Source: Ilyomonas sp965277535
GTDB taxonomy: Bacteria > Bacteroidota > Bacteroidia > Chitinophagales > Chitinophagaceae
Length of the DNA: 64,000 nt
Assembly: GCA_965277535.1 (NCBI GenBank)
Contig: OZ255825.1
Coordinates: forward strand, 2,108,001 to 2,172,000
Reading direction: 5' to 3'
The notes under the pieces were generated by a model, which worked only from the letters and a program-made list of their open reading frames with translations, was not told where the DNA came from and did not search any database. Made by a program: the position numbers and the translations under genes. Positions 9,037 through 17,119 of the stretch are shown piece by piece; position 1 is the first letter of the stretch, and each line of letters opens with the position of its first letter.

Positions 9037-9119
9037 TTATAAAGTTTGTCTTTAAATCTTACAGTCCATTTGTTATTGGTCATTTTAAAGTTTGTAGGTT
9101 GTCAAATAAGCTTGCAGGC

Positions 9120-9452
9120 AACATTCCAATCATCGTTGTTACGGGTTTCTATCTTGCAACAAACAATCATCAAATCAGGATACGTAAACACGCCCAATTT
9201 TTCAATATATAACCTTTGATCGCTGTTGAAAGGTTTGCAGGGCTTGCGTTTTAGATGAGGTAACATACTATAACTACCTAACAAATACATTGAAATAGTT
9301 ATGTGCGGTATTTTTACACCCGACCTGGCAAACACTTCACCATCCTAATATTCGTGCTTTTCCAAAGCAACTTCTTCCATTGTCAAATATTCGTCTTCAG
9401 AAATGTATCTCTTCTGATAAGAAGCCGCAGGCTCTTTTACTTCTTTCTCCAT
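9120..9452 (-). pseudogene. N-terminal half of a broken Uma2-family gene
   Basis: From ATG 9452 the frame reads MEKEVKEP, then YISEDEYLTMEEVALEKHEY and an in-frame TAG (9345-9347). The same frame continues beyond the stop as DGEVFARSGVKIPH, KPCKPFNSDQRLYI and FTYPDLMIVC, ending NNDDWNV at 9120. This is the N-terminal half of a Uma2 protein. The expected next residues (NPAVVIEILSPST) are found 2.3 kb away at 6823. The gene therefore has a nonsense codon (Tyr to stop is the simplest reading) and a large interruption. Confidence 0.85.
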
Positions 9453-9530
9453 TGATTAAAAATAAAAGTTTGGAAAGAGAAATGATGGAAGGATTTTTAT
9501 AAGAAAACAGACTTTTGGTTTTGCTATAAA

Positions 9531-9558
9531 AGCTCATAGCTCGCAGCTAACAGCTTGC
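9531..9558. repeat. Heptamer tandem repeat AGCTnnn, four units
   Basis: AGCTCAT, AGCTCGC, AGCTAAC and AGCTTGC stand head to tail, ending 2 bp before the lpxA stop codon. It lies in the 3' untranslated end of the lpx operon. Part of the 7-bp repeat pattern. Confidence 0.7.
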
Positions 9559-9560
9559 AA

Positions 9561-10358
9561 TTAAACTTCTTCTTCCGCACCTTTTATATATCGCTTGATT
9601 ATACCACGACCGCTTTCGCGAATGAAGGTTACAATTTCATCGCGCTCGTCAGTGGCAGGCAGTTCTTCTTCAATGTATTCAAGCGCCTGCGTGATGTTCA
9701 TGCCTTTGTTGTAAATGATGCGGTATAAATCGAGAATGTGATTGATTCGCTCAATGGAAAAACCTCTTCTTTTTAATCCCACACTATTTACTCCACCGTA
9801 ACTCAACGGTGTGCGAACAGCTTTAATATAAGGCGGAACATCCTTGGTTACATGACTGCCGCCGGCAATAAAAGAATGCTGCCCGATGTGTGCAAATTGC
9901 TGTACAGCGCAAACACCAGCTAATATTGCCCAATCACCCATTACCACATGTCCTGCCATTTGCGAACTGTTGCTCATAATACAGTTGTTACCAACTATAC
10001 AATCGTGGCCAATATGGCAATATGCCATAATCAAACAATTGCTTCCTACTTTGGTTTTGCCTCTGTCAACCGTACCCCGGTTGATGGTTACAAACTCACG
10101 AACGGTTGTGTTATCGCCAATTTCAATAATGGTTTTTTCTCCGGCAAATTTTAAATCCTGCGGAATGGCAGCCAGCACGGCGCCCGGAAAAATGCGGCAG
10201 TTTTTACCAATGCGGGCGCCTTCCATGATAGTTACGTTGCTGCCTATCCAGGTGCCTTCGCCTATTTCAACATCTTCGTGAATAACGGTAAACGGGTCAA
10301 TCTTTACATTGCGGGCAAGCTTTGCATTCGGATGGATGTACGTGTGCGGATGAATCAT
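9561..10358 (-). CDS. lpxA: Acyl-ACP--UDP-N-acetylglucosamine O-acyltransferase
   Basis: First step of lipid A synthesis: moves a 3-hydroxyacyl chain from ACP to the 3-OH of UDP-GlcNAc in the cytoplasm. The protein has 265 residues, about the size of E. coli LpxA. A left-handed beta-helix of hexapeptide repeats fills residues 1-190 and a helical C-terminus follows. The catalytic His lies in AYCHIGHDCIVGNN. GGSHVTKDVPPYIKAV is typical of LpxA. It follows lpxC-fabZ with a 65-bp gap containing a small hairpin. Confidence 0.95.
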   Translation of the reverse strand: MIHPHTYIHPNAKLARNVKIDPFTVIHEDVEIGEGTWIGSNVTIMEGARIGKNCRIFPGAVLAAIPQDLKFAGEKTIIEIGDNTTVREFVTINRGTVDRGKTKVGSNCLIMAYCHIGHDCIVGNNCIMSNSSQMAGHVVMGDWAILAGVCAVQQFAHIGQHSFIAGGSHVTKDVPPYIKAVRTPLSYGGVNSVGLKRRGFSIERINHILDLYRIIYNKGMNITQALEYIEEELPATDERDEIVTFIRESGRGIIKRYIKGAEEEV

Positions 10359-10372
10359 TTACAAAAAATAAA

Positions 10373-10391
10373 GCGGCTGATAAGCAGCCGC
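10373..10391. other. Small GC-rich hairpin between lpxC-fabZ and lpxA
   Basis: A 7-bp perfect stem (GCGGCTG and complement) with a 5-nt loop lies between the two genes. On the minus strand no long T run follows, so it is more likely an intercistronic RNA stem than a terminator. Confidence 0.4.
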
Positions 10392-10423
10392 GCAAAAATA
10401 AAAGGAATCATTGAATAACCTTG

Positions 10424-11833
10424 TCACGATGGTCTTTTAACAATCTGTGCTATCATGTCGGCTTCAGTGGCAACTTTGCCATTTACATACACGGTGCCGT
10501 GCATATCGCACAAGCCACGGCGGATGGGTGTATTAAATTCCATCTTTAAAATCATGGTATCACCAGGGCGCACCATTTGCTTAAACCGGCAGTTATCTAT
10601 CTTCACAAAGTAAGTATCGTATTTTCCTTCGGGGCTGGTATTAATCGCTAAAATACCACCCGTTTGCGCCAGCGCTTCCAACTGAAGAACGCCCGGTACA
10701 ATTGGGTTAGAGGGAAAATGACCTTGGAAAAACCATTCGTTAATAGTGATGTGCTTAACACCAACAATGCGTGTATCAGTAAGTTCAATTACTTTATCAA
10801 CCAACAAAAAAGGATAGCGGTGCGGCAGTGTTTTTTCAATGTGCTCGTAGTCGAAAACCGGCGGCTGCATTGGGTTGTAAATGGGCACATCTTTTACATG
10901 CTTGTTCTTTTTAATGTACTGTTTTATTTTTTTGGCAAAAGCAACATTGGTGCTGTGCCCCGGGCGATTGGCAATTACACGACCTTTGATGGGATAACCT
11001 ATCAGCGCCAAATCGCCAACCACATCCAACAACTTATGGCGTGCAGGCTCGTTAGGGAAACGCAGTTCCAGGTTGTTTAAATAGCCTTCGCTTTTAACTT
11101 CCATTTTATCCCTGCCAAATGCTTTGGCAAGACGACTCATGGCATCGGGCGTAACAGGTTTGTCAACAATAACAATCGCGTTGTTTATATCGCCGCCTTT
11201 TATTAAATCGTTTGCCAGCAACATTTCTAATTCATGTAAGAAACTAAAGGTGCGGCAGGGAGCAATTTCAGTTTTAAAATCGCTCATGTTTTTTAACTGC
11301 GCATATTGTGTTCCCAGCACCGGGCTATTAAAATCAATCAGTGTTGTTATCTGGTATTCCACTGCTGGCATCAGCACCATTTCCACGCGCTTTTGTTCAT
11401 CGTAATGGTTGATGTTTTCATCAATGCTGTACCACACTTTGGTAGCTTCCTGTTCGGCAACACCAGCTTCTTCTATCAGTTCAACAAAGGGCTGGCTGCT
11501 GCCATCCATGATGGGCACTTCAGGTGCATTCAATTCAATCAAAACATTATCTACACCCATGCCTACGAGGGCAGCCATCAAATGTTCAATGGTGCCTACT
11601 TTGGCATCATCAACCTGCAACGTTGTACCACGACTGGTATCGCTAACCAAATCGCAATCGGCTTTAATAATGGGCTGATTGGGCAAGTCAATCCGTTTAA
11701 ACTGAATGCCAAAGCCAGGGCTTGCAGAACTTAACGTCATATCAACTAAAATGCCGGTGTGCAATCCTTTACCGCTGATGCTGATTTGGTTTTGAAGCGT
11801 ATGTTGCTTATCGGGATTGAAGCTTGTGCTCAT
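10424..11833 (-). CDS. lpxC-fabZ: Fused UDP-3-O-acyl-GlcNAc deacetylase / 3-hydroxyacyl-ACP dehydratase
   Basis: Two enzymes in one chain of 469 residues (start MSTSFNPDKQ, ATG 11833). The LpxC part (about 1-305) is a zinc deacetylase, the committed step of lipid A synthesis. Its metal-site motifs are GTIEHLMAALVGMGVDN and ARHKLLDVVGDLALIG. The FabZ part (about 325-469) is a hot-dog dehydratase with LPHRYPFLLVDKV, FFQGHFPSNPIVPGVLQLEALAQ and its catalytic His and Glu. The fusion is a known Bacteroidota trait and puts one use of hydroxyacyl-ACP (elongation) beside another (lipid A). An in-frame ATG at 11974 is upstream but its peptide looks unrelated. Confidence 0.95.
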   Translation of the reverse strand: MSTSFNPDKQHTLQNQISISGKGLHTGILVDMTLSSASPGFGIQFKRIDLPNQPIIKADCDLVSDTSRGTTLQVDDAKVGTIEHLMAALVGMGVDNVLIELNAPEVPIMDGSSQPFVELIEEAGVAEQEATKVWYSIDENINHYDEQKRVEMVLMPAVEYQITTLIDFNSPVLGTQYAQLKNMSDFKTEIAPCRTFSFLHELEMLLANDLIKGGDINNAIVIVDKPVTPDAMSRLAKAFGRDKMEVKSEGYLNNLELRFPNEPARHKLLDVVGDLALIGYPIKGRVIANRPGHSTNVAFAKKIKQYIKKNKHVKDVPIYNPMQPPVFDYEHIEKTLPHRYPFLLVDKVIELTDTRIVGVKHITINEWFFQGHFPSNPIVPGVLQLEALAQTGGILAINTSPEGKYDTYFVKIDNCRFKQMVRPGDTMILKMEFNTPIRRGLCDMHGTVYVNGKVATEADMIAQIVKRPS

Positions 11834-11977
11834 TATAATTGGTGCATTTATAAAAGCCGGATTTGTTGCAAAACCAAAGGCTTTTTTCTTGAATAAATGG
11901 CAGCAAATGTAAGGCTTTGCGCATATTATGTGAGTGGTTGCCCGTACGCAGGTATTGAATGTACGCTCTCTCAAACC

Positions 11978-12150
11978 GTTCCGTAAGGAACGTTAGGTGG
12001 GTAGCATTGATAGACAGCCGTTAACCATTCGTTCCGTCAGGAACGATACTCATCAGCATTCGATCAGCTAAGAGTACCATTCCGATGGAACGGAAGGCGC
12101 CTTTGTTTTTACACGATTTTCTACCCACCTATCGTTCCTGATGGAACGAA
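11978..12150. repeat. Foldback repeat element, copy 1
   Basis: About 173 bp. The left arm CGTTCCGTAAGGAACG is followed by TTAGGTGGGTAG and the right arm begins CTACCCACCTATCGTTCCTG. Two internal GTTCC...GGAAC hairpins (about 12030-12048 and 12078-12092) lie between them. A second copy in the same orientation is at 16704-16873. The element lies upstream of lpxC-fabZ and downstream of the lipid kinase. It encodes no protein. It resembles a REP/MITE-type mobile repeat; no matching transposase is in the window. Confidence 0.8.
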
Positions 12151-12198
12151 TTTCACCTATGCACATCCATTAACGATTCAATGTAGAGAGGTGCACAT

Positions 12199-13089
12199 TT
12201 ACGGCTGAATCAACCGAAAACAATTCTGAATAATTTTCGCTTCAAATGTGTCGCTGGTGGGCATAGGATCGCCATCAATATGAAACGGTGCATGTTTTAA
12301 GTTTTTAACTTTTATACAAGGCGTTTGAAAATATAGCACATTGCTTTTCGATAAATCGTCTACAATTTTTTGCAATTTGTTATTGCCGCGTATTTGCTTG
12401 AGAACAGCAAACGGCAAACGTGCTTTGTGCATTTTTTGAACAATCACTACATCCAGCAAACCATCGGTAAGACTTGCCTGTGGTGCAATAGTTACGTTGT
12501 TTCCAAACTGGTTGCTGTTGGCAATAGAAATAAAATAAGCTTCTGTAAAAAAAGAAAATTCATCGGTTGTTACTTCAAACTGATAAGGATGCGCTTTGAA
12601 ATAATTGATTAAACTTTGTTGTGTGTAAGAAAGCAAACCACGCGTTGCTTTTTCGGCAAAATCGTGCGCCACTTTTGCATCGAAACCAATGCCGCTTAAC
12701 ATGCACGAGAAGTGATTGTTAATGGTAAACGAATCTACTTTTTGTGCTGTGCCGCTAAACAGCAAACCCAATGCCTGCAAGGGTTTGGTTGGAATTTTAG
12801 CGGCTCGTGCCAAACCATTTCCACTGCCCAGAGGGATAATGCCAAAACACAAATGCTCAATATCGCGAAGTGCATTAACTACCTGTCGCACGGTGCCATC
12901 GCCGCCAATAATAACAACATCGGTAAAGTTGTCTTCAATAATTTTTTCTTTTATTAAAAAATAATTGCCATCGGCTGTGGTTTCTTCTATTTCATAGTCA
13001 ATTCCTTTGCTTTCGGTGATTGATTTTACAGAAAATAAAAACGGACTTTTTTTTATCGTACCTGACAAAGGGTTTACGAGGTACATCAT
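12199..13089 (-). CDS. Diacylglycerol kinase family lipid kinase
   Basis: A DAGK_cat/YegS-type kinase, about 296 residues from MMYLVNPLSGTIKK (ATG 13089). An in-frame ATG at 13197 would add 36 residues. The nucleotide-binding signature VVIIGGDGTVRQVVNAL and the loop GIIPLGSGNGLARA are clear; the C-terminal half matches family members. These enzymes phosphorylate diacylglycerol or related lipids at the inner membrane face. It follows the TerC gene closely and the two are probably co-transcribed. Substrate not determinable. Confidence 0.88.
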   Translation of the reverse strand: MMYLVNPLSGTIKKSPFLFSVKSITESKGIDYEIEETTADGNYFLIKEKIIEDNFTDVVIIGGDGTVRQVVNALRDIEHLCFGIIPLGSGNGLARAAKIPTKPLQALGLLFSGTAQKVDSFTINNHFSCMLSGIGFDAKVAHDFAEKATRGLLSYTQQSLINYFKAHPYQFEVTTDEFSFFTEAYFISIANSNQFGNNVTIAPQASLTDGLLDVVIVQKMHKARLPFAVLKQIRGNNKLQKIVDDLSKSNVLYFQTPCIKVKNLKHAPFHIDGDPMPTSDTFEAKIIQNCFRLIQP

Positions 13090-13186
13090 TTTTCGCTTCC
13101 TCACACAATCGTATTTAGTGATGTTGTTATTAATAAAAACAATGCCATTGGTTTCATCAATCGTTAACCAAAACCAATAAAAAATG

Positions 13187-13198
13187 GGCAAAAACAAA
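13187..13198 (+). repeat. GGCAAAAACAAA site
   Basis: Exact 12-mer in the short space between the TerC stop and the preferred start of the lipid kinase, with an A-rich run just before it. Confidence 0.6.
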
Positions 13199-13200
13199 CG

Positions 13201-14184
13201 CTATTGCATATTCTCTTCTTTCCGGTTGTTTGCGATGGCTGTGCTTTTTATTTTAGAAAGAAGAATGGCGCCACTGATGCAAACCACAATCACAAGTAAC
13301 GAAATATAAATGGAGATGTGAACATACCATTCAAGCAACATTTTTGCGCCAATAAAAACCAGCACCAACGCAATGCCTTGCTGCAAATATTGAAACTGAT
13401 TGGCAGCGCCACGCAACAAAAAGAACAAGCTGCGCAAACCCAGGACCGCAAAAATATTGCTTGAATAAATGACCATAATATCGTCGGCCGAAAACGGCAC
13501 TTTAGGATTTTCGCGAACCAGCGATACAACGGTTGGAATGCTATCCAATGCAAACAAAACATCGGTGCCTGCTAACATGCAAACCACCAGCGATAAGGTA
13601 GTAAAATAAATTTTGCCCCTTTTTTTAAGAATGTACTTTCCTTCGGGGTTTTCGTTGCTCATTCGGAAAACACGGTTCATCAATTTGTAAATGGATGATT
13701 CCTGCGGCTTGTATTGTTCATCTTGTTTTTGAAAAAATAATCTGGCTCCGGTATATAACAAAAACAGCCCAAAAATATAAAGCACCCACTGAAAGCGGTT
13801 TACAATTTCGATGCCTGCTGCTATGAAGAGAACGCGCAATACAATTGCCAGCAGCACTCCAATAAGCAAGGCTCTGCCTACATCGTTTTCGTTAATTTTT
13901 AAGTAAGAAAAAATAAGGATAAAAACAAACACATTATCTATGCTAAGGCTCCATTCCATCAGGTAAGCACTAATGTATTTGGTAGCTACATGCGCATCTT
14001 TTTCAATCCAGATAAATGCCCAAAATGCCAGCGACAAGCCCACCCACAGCACCGTTTGCAGCAATGCTTTTTTAAGAGTAATGACCGAATGCTTTTTACT
14101 GATAACATCCAAATCAATTACCAAAGCCACCAACAATGCAATACCAAAAACAAGATAGATAACAGTGGTGGTGTTCATGAACAA
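13201..14184 (-). CDS. TerC family integral membrane protein
   Basis: 327 residues with about eight or nine membrane segments and the two TerC signatures, WSLSIDNVFVFILIF and LFALDSIPTVV. The acidic residues in these segments suggest metal-ion binding. The family includes tellurite-resistance TerC and the Mn exporter Alx. A role in manganese or other metal export is a family-based guess. It lies between lpxD and the lipid kinase, which is not the usual lpx neighbourhood. ATG at 14178 is an alternative start. Confidence 0.9.
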   Translation of the reverse strand: MFMNTTTVIYLVFGIALLVALVIDLDVISKKHSVITLKKALLQTVLWVGLSLAFWAFIWIEKDAHVATKYISAYLMEWSLSIDNVFVFILIFSYLKINENDVGRALLIGVLLAIVLRVLFIAAGIEIVNRFQWVLYIFGLFLLYTGARLFFQKQDEQYKPQESSIYKLMNRVFRMSNENPEGKYILKKRGKIYFTTLSLVVCMLAGTDVLFALDSIPTVVSLVRENPKVPFSADDIMVIYSSNIFAVLGLRSLFFLLRGAANQFQYLQQGIALVLVFIGAKMLLEWYVHISIYISLLVIVVCISGAILLSKIKSTAIANNRKEENMQ

Positions 14185-14258
14185 GTGAGTGGTGAGTGGT
14201 GAAAGGTGAGTAGTGAGTTATCAATGTGATTTTACTTCACTCACCATTCACAACTCAC
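14185..14258. repeat. Inverted heptamer arrays forming a hairpin
   Basis: Five 7-bp units at 14185-14219 (GTGAGTG, GTGAGTG, GTGAAAG, GTGAGTA, GTGAGTT) face three complementary units at 14238-14258 (CACTCAC, CATTCAC, AACTCAC) across an 18-bp spacer. The structure fills the gap between lpxD and TerC and may act as a terminator or attenuator. Confidence 0.7.
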
Positions 14259-14270
14259 AATTAAAAATAG

Positions 14271-15323
14271 CTATGCGCTTACCCTTTCAGCTAACAATTG
14301 CTGAACTAATTTTTCTAATTCGGCAACGCGCTTCTCCATTTCGGGCAGGTTGCGGCTCAATGCCTGGCTGCGAAGTGCAGAAGTATAATCAAAAGCCGGA
14401 GAGCCGGTAACCGCAACGTTGGGTGTTTTGATAGATTTGCTTACGCCGCTTTGCGCATTTATTTTAGTGCCATCGGCAATGTGCAGATGACCTACAATAC
14501 CTGCCTGACCGCCAACCATTACATTGTTGCCAATTTTAGTGCTGCCACTTACGCCGGCTTGCGCAGCAATTACTGTATTGGAGCCGATTTCAACATTGTG
14601 AGCAATTTGTATCAGGTTGTCCAGTTTTGCGCCTTTGCGGATAATGGTTGAGCCAATGGTAGCTCTGTCAATAGTAGAATTGGAGCCGATTTCAACATAA
14701 TCTTCAATCACTACATTTCCAATCTGAGGTATCTTTTTATAGGTGCCATCAGTATGTGGTGCAAAACCAAATCCATCACCACCAATTACAGCACCGGCAT
14801 GTATAGTAACATTCTTTCCAATCACACAATCATTATACACTTTTACGCCGGGATATAAAATCGTGTTCTCATTTATACTGACATTATTTCCTAAGTACAC
14901 ACCAGGAAACAATTTTACATTATCTCCAATTTGTGCATTGGCGCCAATGTAAGTGAAGGCGCCTACAAACACACCATCGCCCAGCTTTGCGGTTTCGGAA
15001 AGATAAGAAGGCTGTTGAATTCCGGTAAGCTGTTGCGTCATTATCTCTTGGTATTTGCGCAGCAAAAGTGCAAATGCCGAATACGCATCGGGCACACGAA
15101 TTAATGTTGCAGTAACCGCTTCTTTTAATTCCTGATTTTTATTAATGATGATAACAGAAGCCTCTGTGGTGTATAAAAATTCTTCGTATTTGGGGTTGGC
15201 AAGAAAAGAAAGCTGGCCCTTTTTGGCTTCTTCAATTTTACCGAATGAGGTAACGGTAACCGAAGCCTCACCTTCCAGTTCGCCATCAACCATTATGGCT
15301 ATTTGTGCTGCGCTAAACTGCAT
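14271..15323 (-). CDS. lpxD: UDP-3-O-(3-hydroxyacyl)glucosamine N-acyltransferase
   Basis: Third lipid A step: N-acylates the LpxC product from hydroxyacyl-ACP. 350 residues. The N-terminal uridine-binding domain (about 1-100: FSAAQIAIMVDGELEG, GQLSFLANPKYEEFLYTTEA) is followed by a hexapeptide-repeat beta-helix. The catalytic His is in IQIAHNVEIGSNTVIAAQAG. A C-terminal helix (RVAELEKLVQQLL) suits the trimer. It follows the HD hydrolase with a gap of 37 bp and is probably in one transcript with it. Confidence 0.95.
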   Translation of the reverse strand: MQFSAAQIAIMVDGELEGEASVTVTSFGKIEEAKKGQLSFLANPKYEEFLYTTEASVIIINKNQELKEAVTATLIRVPDAYSAFALLLRKYQEIMTQQLTGIQQPSYLSETAKLGDGVFVGAFTYIGANAQIGDNVKLFPGVYLGNNVSINENTILYPGVKVYNDCVIGKNVTIHAGAVIGGDGFGFAPHTDGTYKKIPQIGNVVIEDYVEIGSNSTIDRATIGSTIIRKGAKLDNLIQIAHNVEIGSNTVIAAQAGVSGSTKIGNNVMVGGQAGIVGHLHIADGTKINAQSGVSKSIKTPNVAVTGSPAFDYTSALRSQALSRNLPEMEKRVAELEKLVQQLLAERVSA

Positions 15324-15360
15324 AAGATATATATAAAAATGTGCTTTTTGCCAACAACCG

Positions 15361-16572
15361 TTATCGTAATTGACAAATGTAGAATTTTTTTACAGGCAGA
15401 GATAAAGTTTGATTGATGAGCGGATCGTCAACCTCTGAAATGTCTTTTACCTTGCCATTTTTAAATAAGATGTTTACGTTTTCATTGGTTAACTTGTAAG
15501 CTGTGTTTTCGGCAACGCCGGTAAATGCAAGATATGCGGCTTCTCCCTCGCTGATTTGTAAACGAGCTGCAATGGCTTTGCGTATTTTTTGTAATGTAGA
15601 TTCGGCAACCGGCTCATTTTGCAATGTGCATTTTAATAAGTTCCGGTTTAACAATCCATTGCTCAAAACCGATAGCACTACATCCTTATGGTGGCTCCAT
15701 TGCTTCACCGCAAATAGAACATCGGCATCATCAATGCTGCAAAACGCATTGATAAATTCTATTTTTGAAAGTTTTTTTTCTGCCAAAAACAAATCTACCG
15801 GCGATCCGGTTTGCAAATGTTTATCATTGGTTTTGTAAATTTCTTTTACCCGTTCAATTATTTTTACCAGCATCATTTCGGTTGCCAGCACCGCGCGATG
15901 CAGATATACCTGCCAGTACATTTGTCTGCGCGCCACCAAAAATTTTTCAGTGCTGTAAATTGCTTTCTCTTCAATCATCAGTTCACCATTGTGCACGGCA
16001 AGCATTTTTAAAATGCGGTCGTAACCAATTACGCCTTCGCTGACGCCGGTGTAAAAGCTATCGCGTGTGAGGTAATCCATACGGTCAACATCCACTTGCC
16101 CGCTGATTAAACTATGCAAAAAATATTTTGGATAAACGTTGGTAAAAATATCAATGGCAAGCGATAATCTTCCCTCCAAGTCTTCATTCATTCGATGCAT
16201 GATCTGCAATCCGATTTCTTCGTGGTTGGCTTTTGGAACTAATAAATTTTCGAGCGCATGAGAATAAGGACCATGGCCAATATCGTGCAACAGAATAGCG
16301 GCTTTTACAGCCTCACTTTCCTCCTCCGAAATGTCGACTCCTTTATGGCACAATTCACTTACTGCCTGGCACATCAGATGATAAGCGCCCAGCGAATGAT
16401 GAAATCTTGTGTGAACCGCACCAGGGTAAACAAACGAAGCCAACGCCATTTGGTGAATGCGCCGCAACCGCTGATACCAGGGATGAGAAATAATGTCGAA
16501 AACAAGCGGCGAATCAAGGGTGATGAAGCCATACACCGGATCGTTGATAATTTTTCGCTGCTCTATTTTCAT
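15361..16572 (-). CDS. HD domain phosphohydrolase
   Basis: 403 residues from MKIEQRKIINDPVYGFI (ATG 16572). The HD motif is complete: TRFHHSLGAYHL, then AAILLHDIGHGPYSHALE and DVDRMDYLTRDSFYTG. This is the dNTPase-like (SamHD1/dGTPase) branch that often precedes lpxD in Bacteroidota. It probably hydrolyses a nucleotide, but no substrate is shown for this branch that I can cite. Longer in-frame extension to 16698 looks non-coding. Confidence 0.9.
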   Translation of the reverse strand: MKIEQRKIINDPVYGFITLDSPLVFDIISHPWYQRLRRIHQMALASFVYPGAVHTRFHHSLGAYHLMCQAVSELCHKGVDISEEESEAVKAAILLHDIGHGPYSHALENLLVPKANHEEIGLQIMHRMNEDLEGRLSLAIDIFTNVYPKYFLHSLISGQVDVDRMDYLTRDSFYTGVSEGVIGYDRILKMLAVHNGELMIEEKAIYSTEKFLVARRQMYWQVYLHRAVLATEMMLVKIIERVKEIYKTNDKHLQTGSPVDLFLAEKKLSKIEFINAFCSIDDADVLFAVKQWSHHKDVVLSVLSNGLLNRNLLKCTLQNEPVAESTLQKIRKAIAARLQISEGEAAYLAFTGVAENTAYKLTNENVNILFKNGKVKDISEVDDPLINQTLSLPVKKFYICQLR

Positions 16573-16638
16573 TGTAAAAGAAAAAATCCTGTAAATCAAA
16601 AGTAGTGCTTGAAAGATTGAGTTAGAGTAAATAAAAGG

Positions 16639-16650
16639 GGCAAAAACAAA
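16639..16650 (+). repeat. GGCAAAAACAAA site
   Basis: Exact 12-mer about 70 bp upstream of the HD hydrolase start, preceded by AAAAGG. Confidence 0.6.
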
Positions 16651-16703
16651 TTCTAACATTTTTAGATGTTGATTTTGCCCGGCATTCATCACAATCATAT
16701 TTA

Positions 16704-16873
16704 AAATGTTCCGTTAGGAACAGTAGGTGGGTAGAAAGAAGAGGAGTGTGTCAAAACATTCGTTCCTACGGAACGATACTTCACAACTCACACAGAGTAC
16801 CGTTCCAATGGAACAGACTCCTCTTTCATTTTGCACAATTTTCTACCTGCCTACTGTTCCTAACGGAACATTT
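16704..16873. repeat. Foldback repeat element, copy 2
   Basis: 170 bp with 31-bp terminal inverted repeats that differ at two bases (16704-16734 against 16843-16873; AAATGTTCCGTTAGGAACAG then TAGGTGGGTAG). Internal hairpins GTTCCTACGGAAC (16764-16776) and GTTCCAATGGAAC (about 16802-16814) match those of copy 1 at 11978-12150. It stands between the divergent HD hydrolase and padR. Confidence 0.85.
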
Positions 16874-17013
16874 CATAAAAACCCGACTACCGTTCATCAG
16901 CATATTTTCCCATTCAACATTTTCGCGCATTTTTGTTTTCGCGCTAAATATATAATAATCAAATTGTTATCTTATAAAATAATACCTTTTACACTAAACT
17001 ACCATAAAAAAGA

Positions 17014-17038
17014 TAGTACTGTGTGTTGCATAGTACTA
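17014..17038. promoter_or_regulatory. Candidate PadR operator
   Basis: Perfect 7-bp arms TAGTACT and AGTACTA with an 11-bp spacer, overlapping the -33 element of the candidate padR promoter. Autorepression by the PadR protein would fit. A weaker dyad (TTGTGTTGTCAA / TTGACACAA) lies at about 17053-17084. Confidence 0.4.
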
Positions 17039-17055
17039 ATTAGTTTCTATTTTTG
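17026..17055 (+). promoter_or_regulatory. Candidate Bacteroidota-type promoter of padR-pspC
   Basis: TTG at 17026-17028, 19 bp, then TATTTTTG at 17048-17055, which fits the TTTG / TAnnTTTG consensus of the phylum. The predicted start of transcription is about 60 bp before the padR ATG. Confidence 0.45.
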
Positions 17056-17119
17056 TGTTGTCAATGTATGAAAGTTGACACAAAACGATTCTTCAAAATC
17101 ATTTTATAAAATCACTCGT

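Noticed and set aside
6824..9119. Integron cassette or attC site around the DUF1330 gene
   Set aside because: An ATTTAAC-like half site can be found, but no matching GTTRRRY partner or integrase, so the claim is not supported.
11306..11734. 142-codon plus-strand frame
   Set aside because: Antisense to the LpxC part of lpxC-fabZ.
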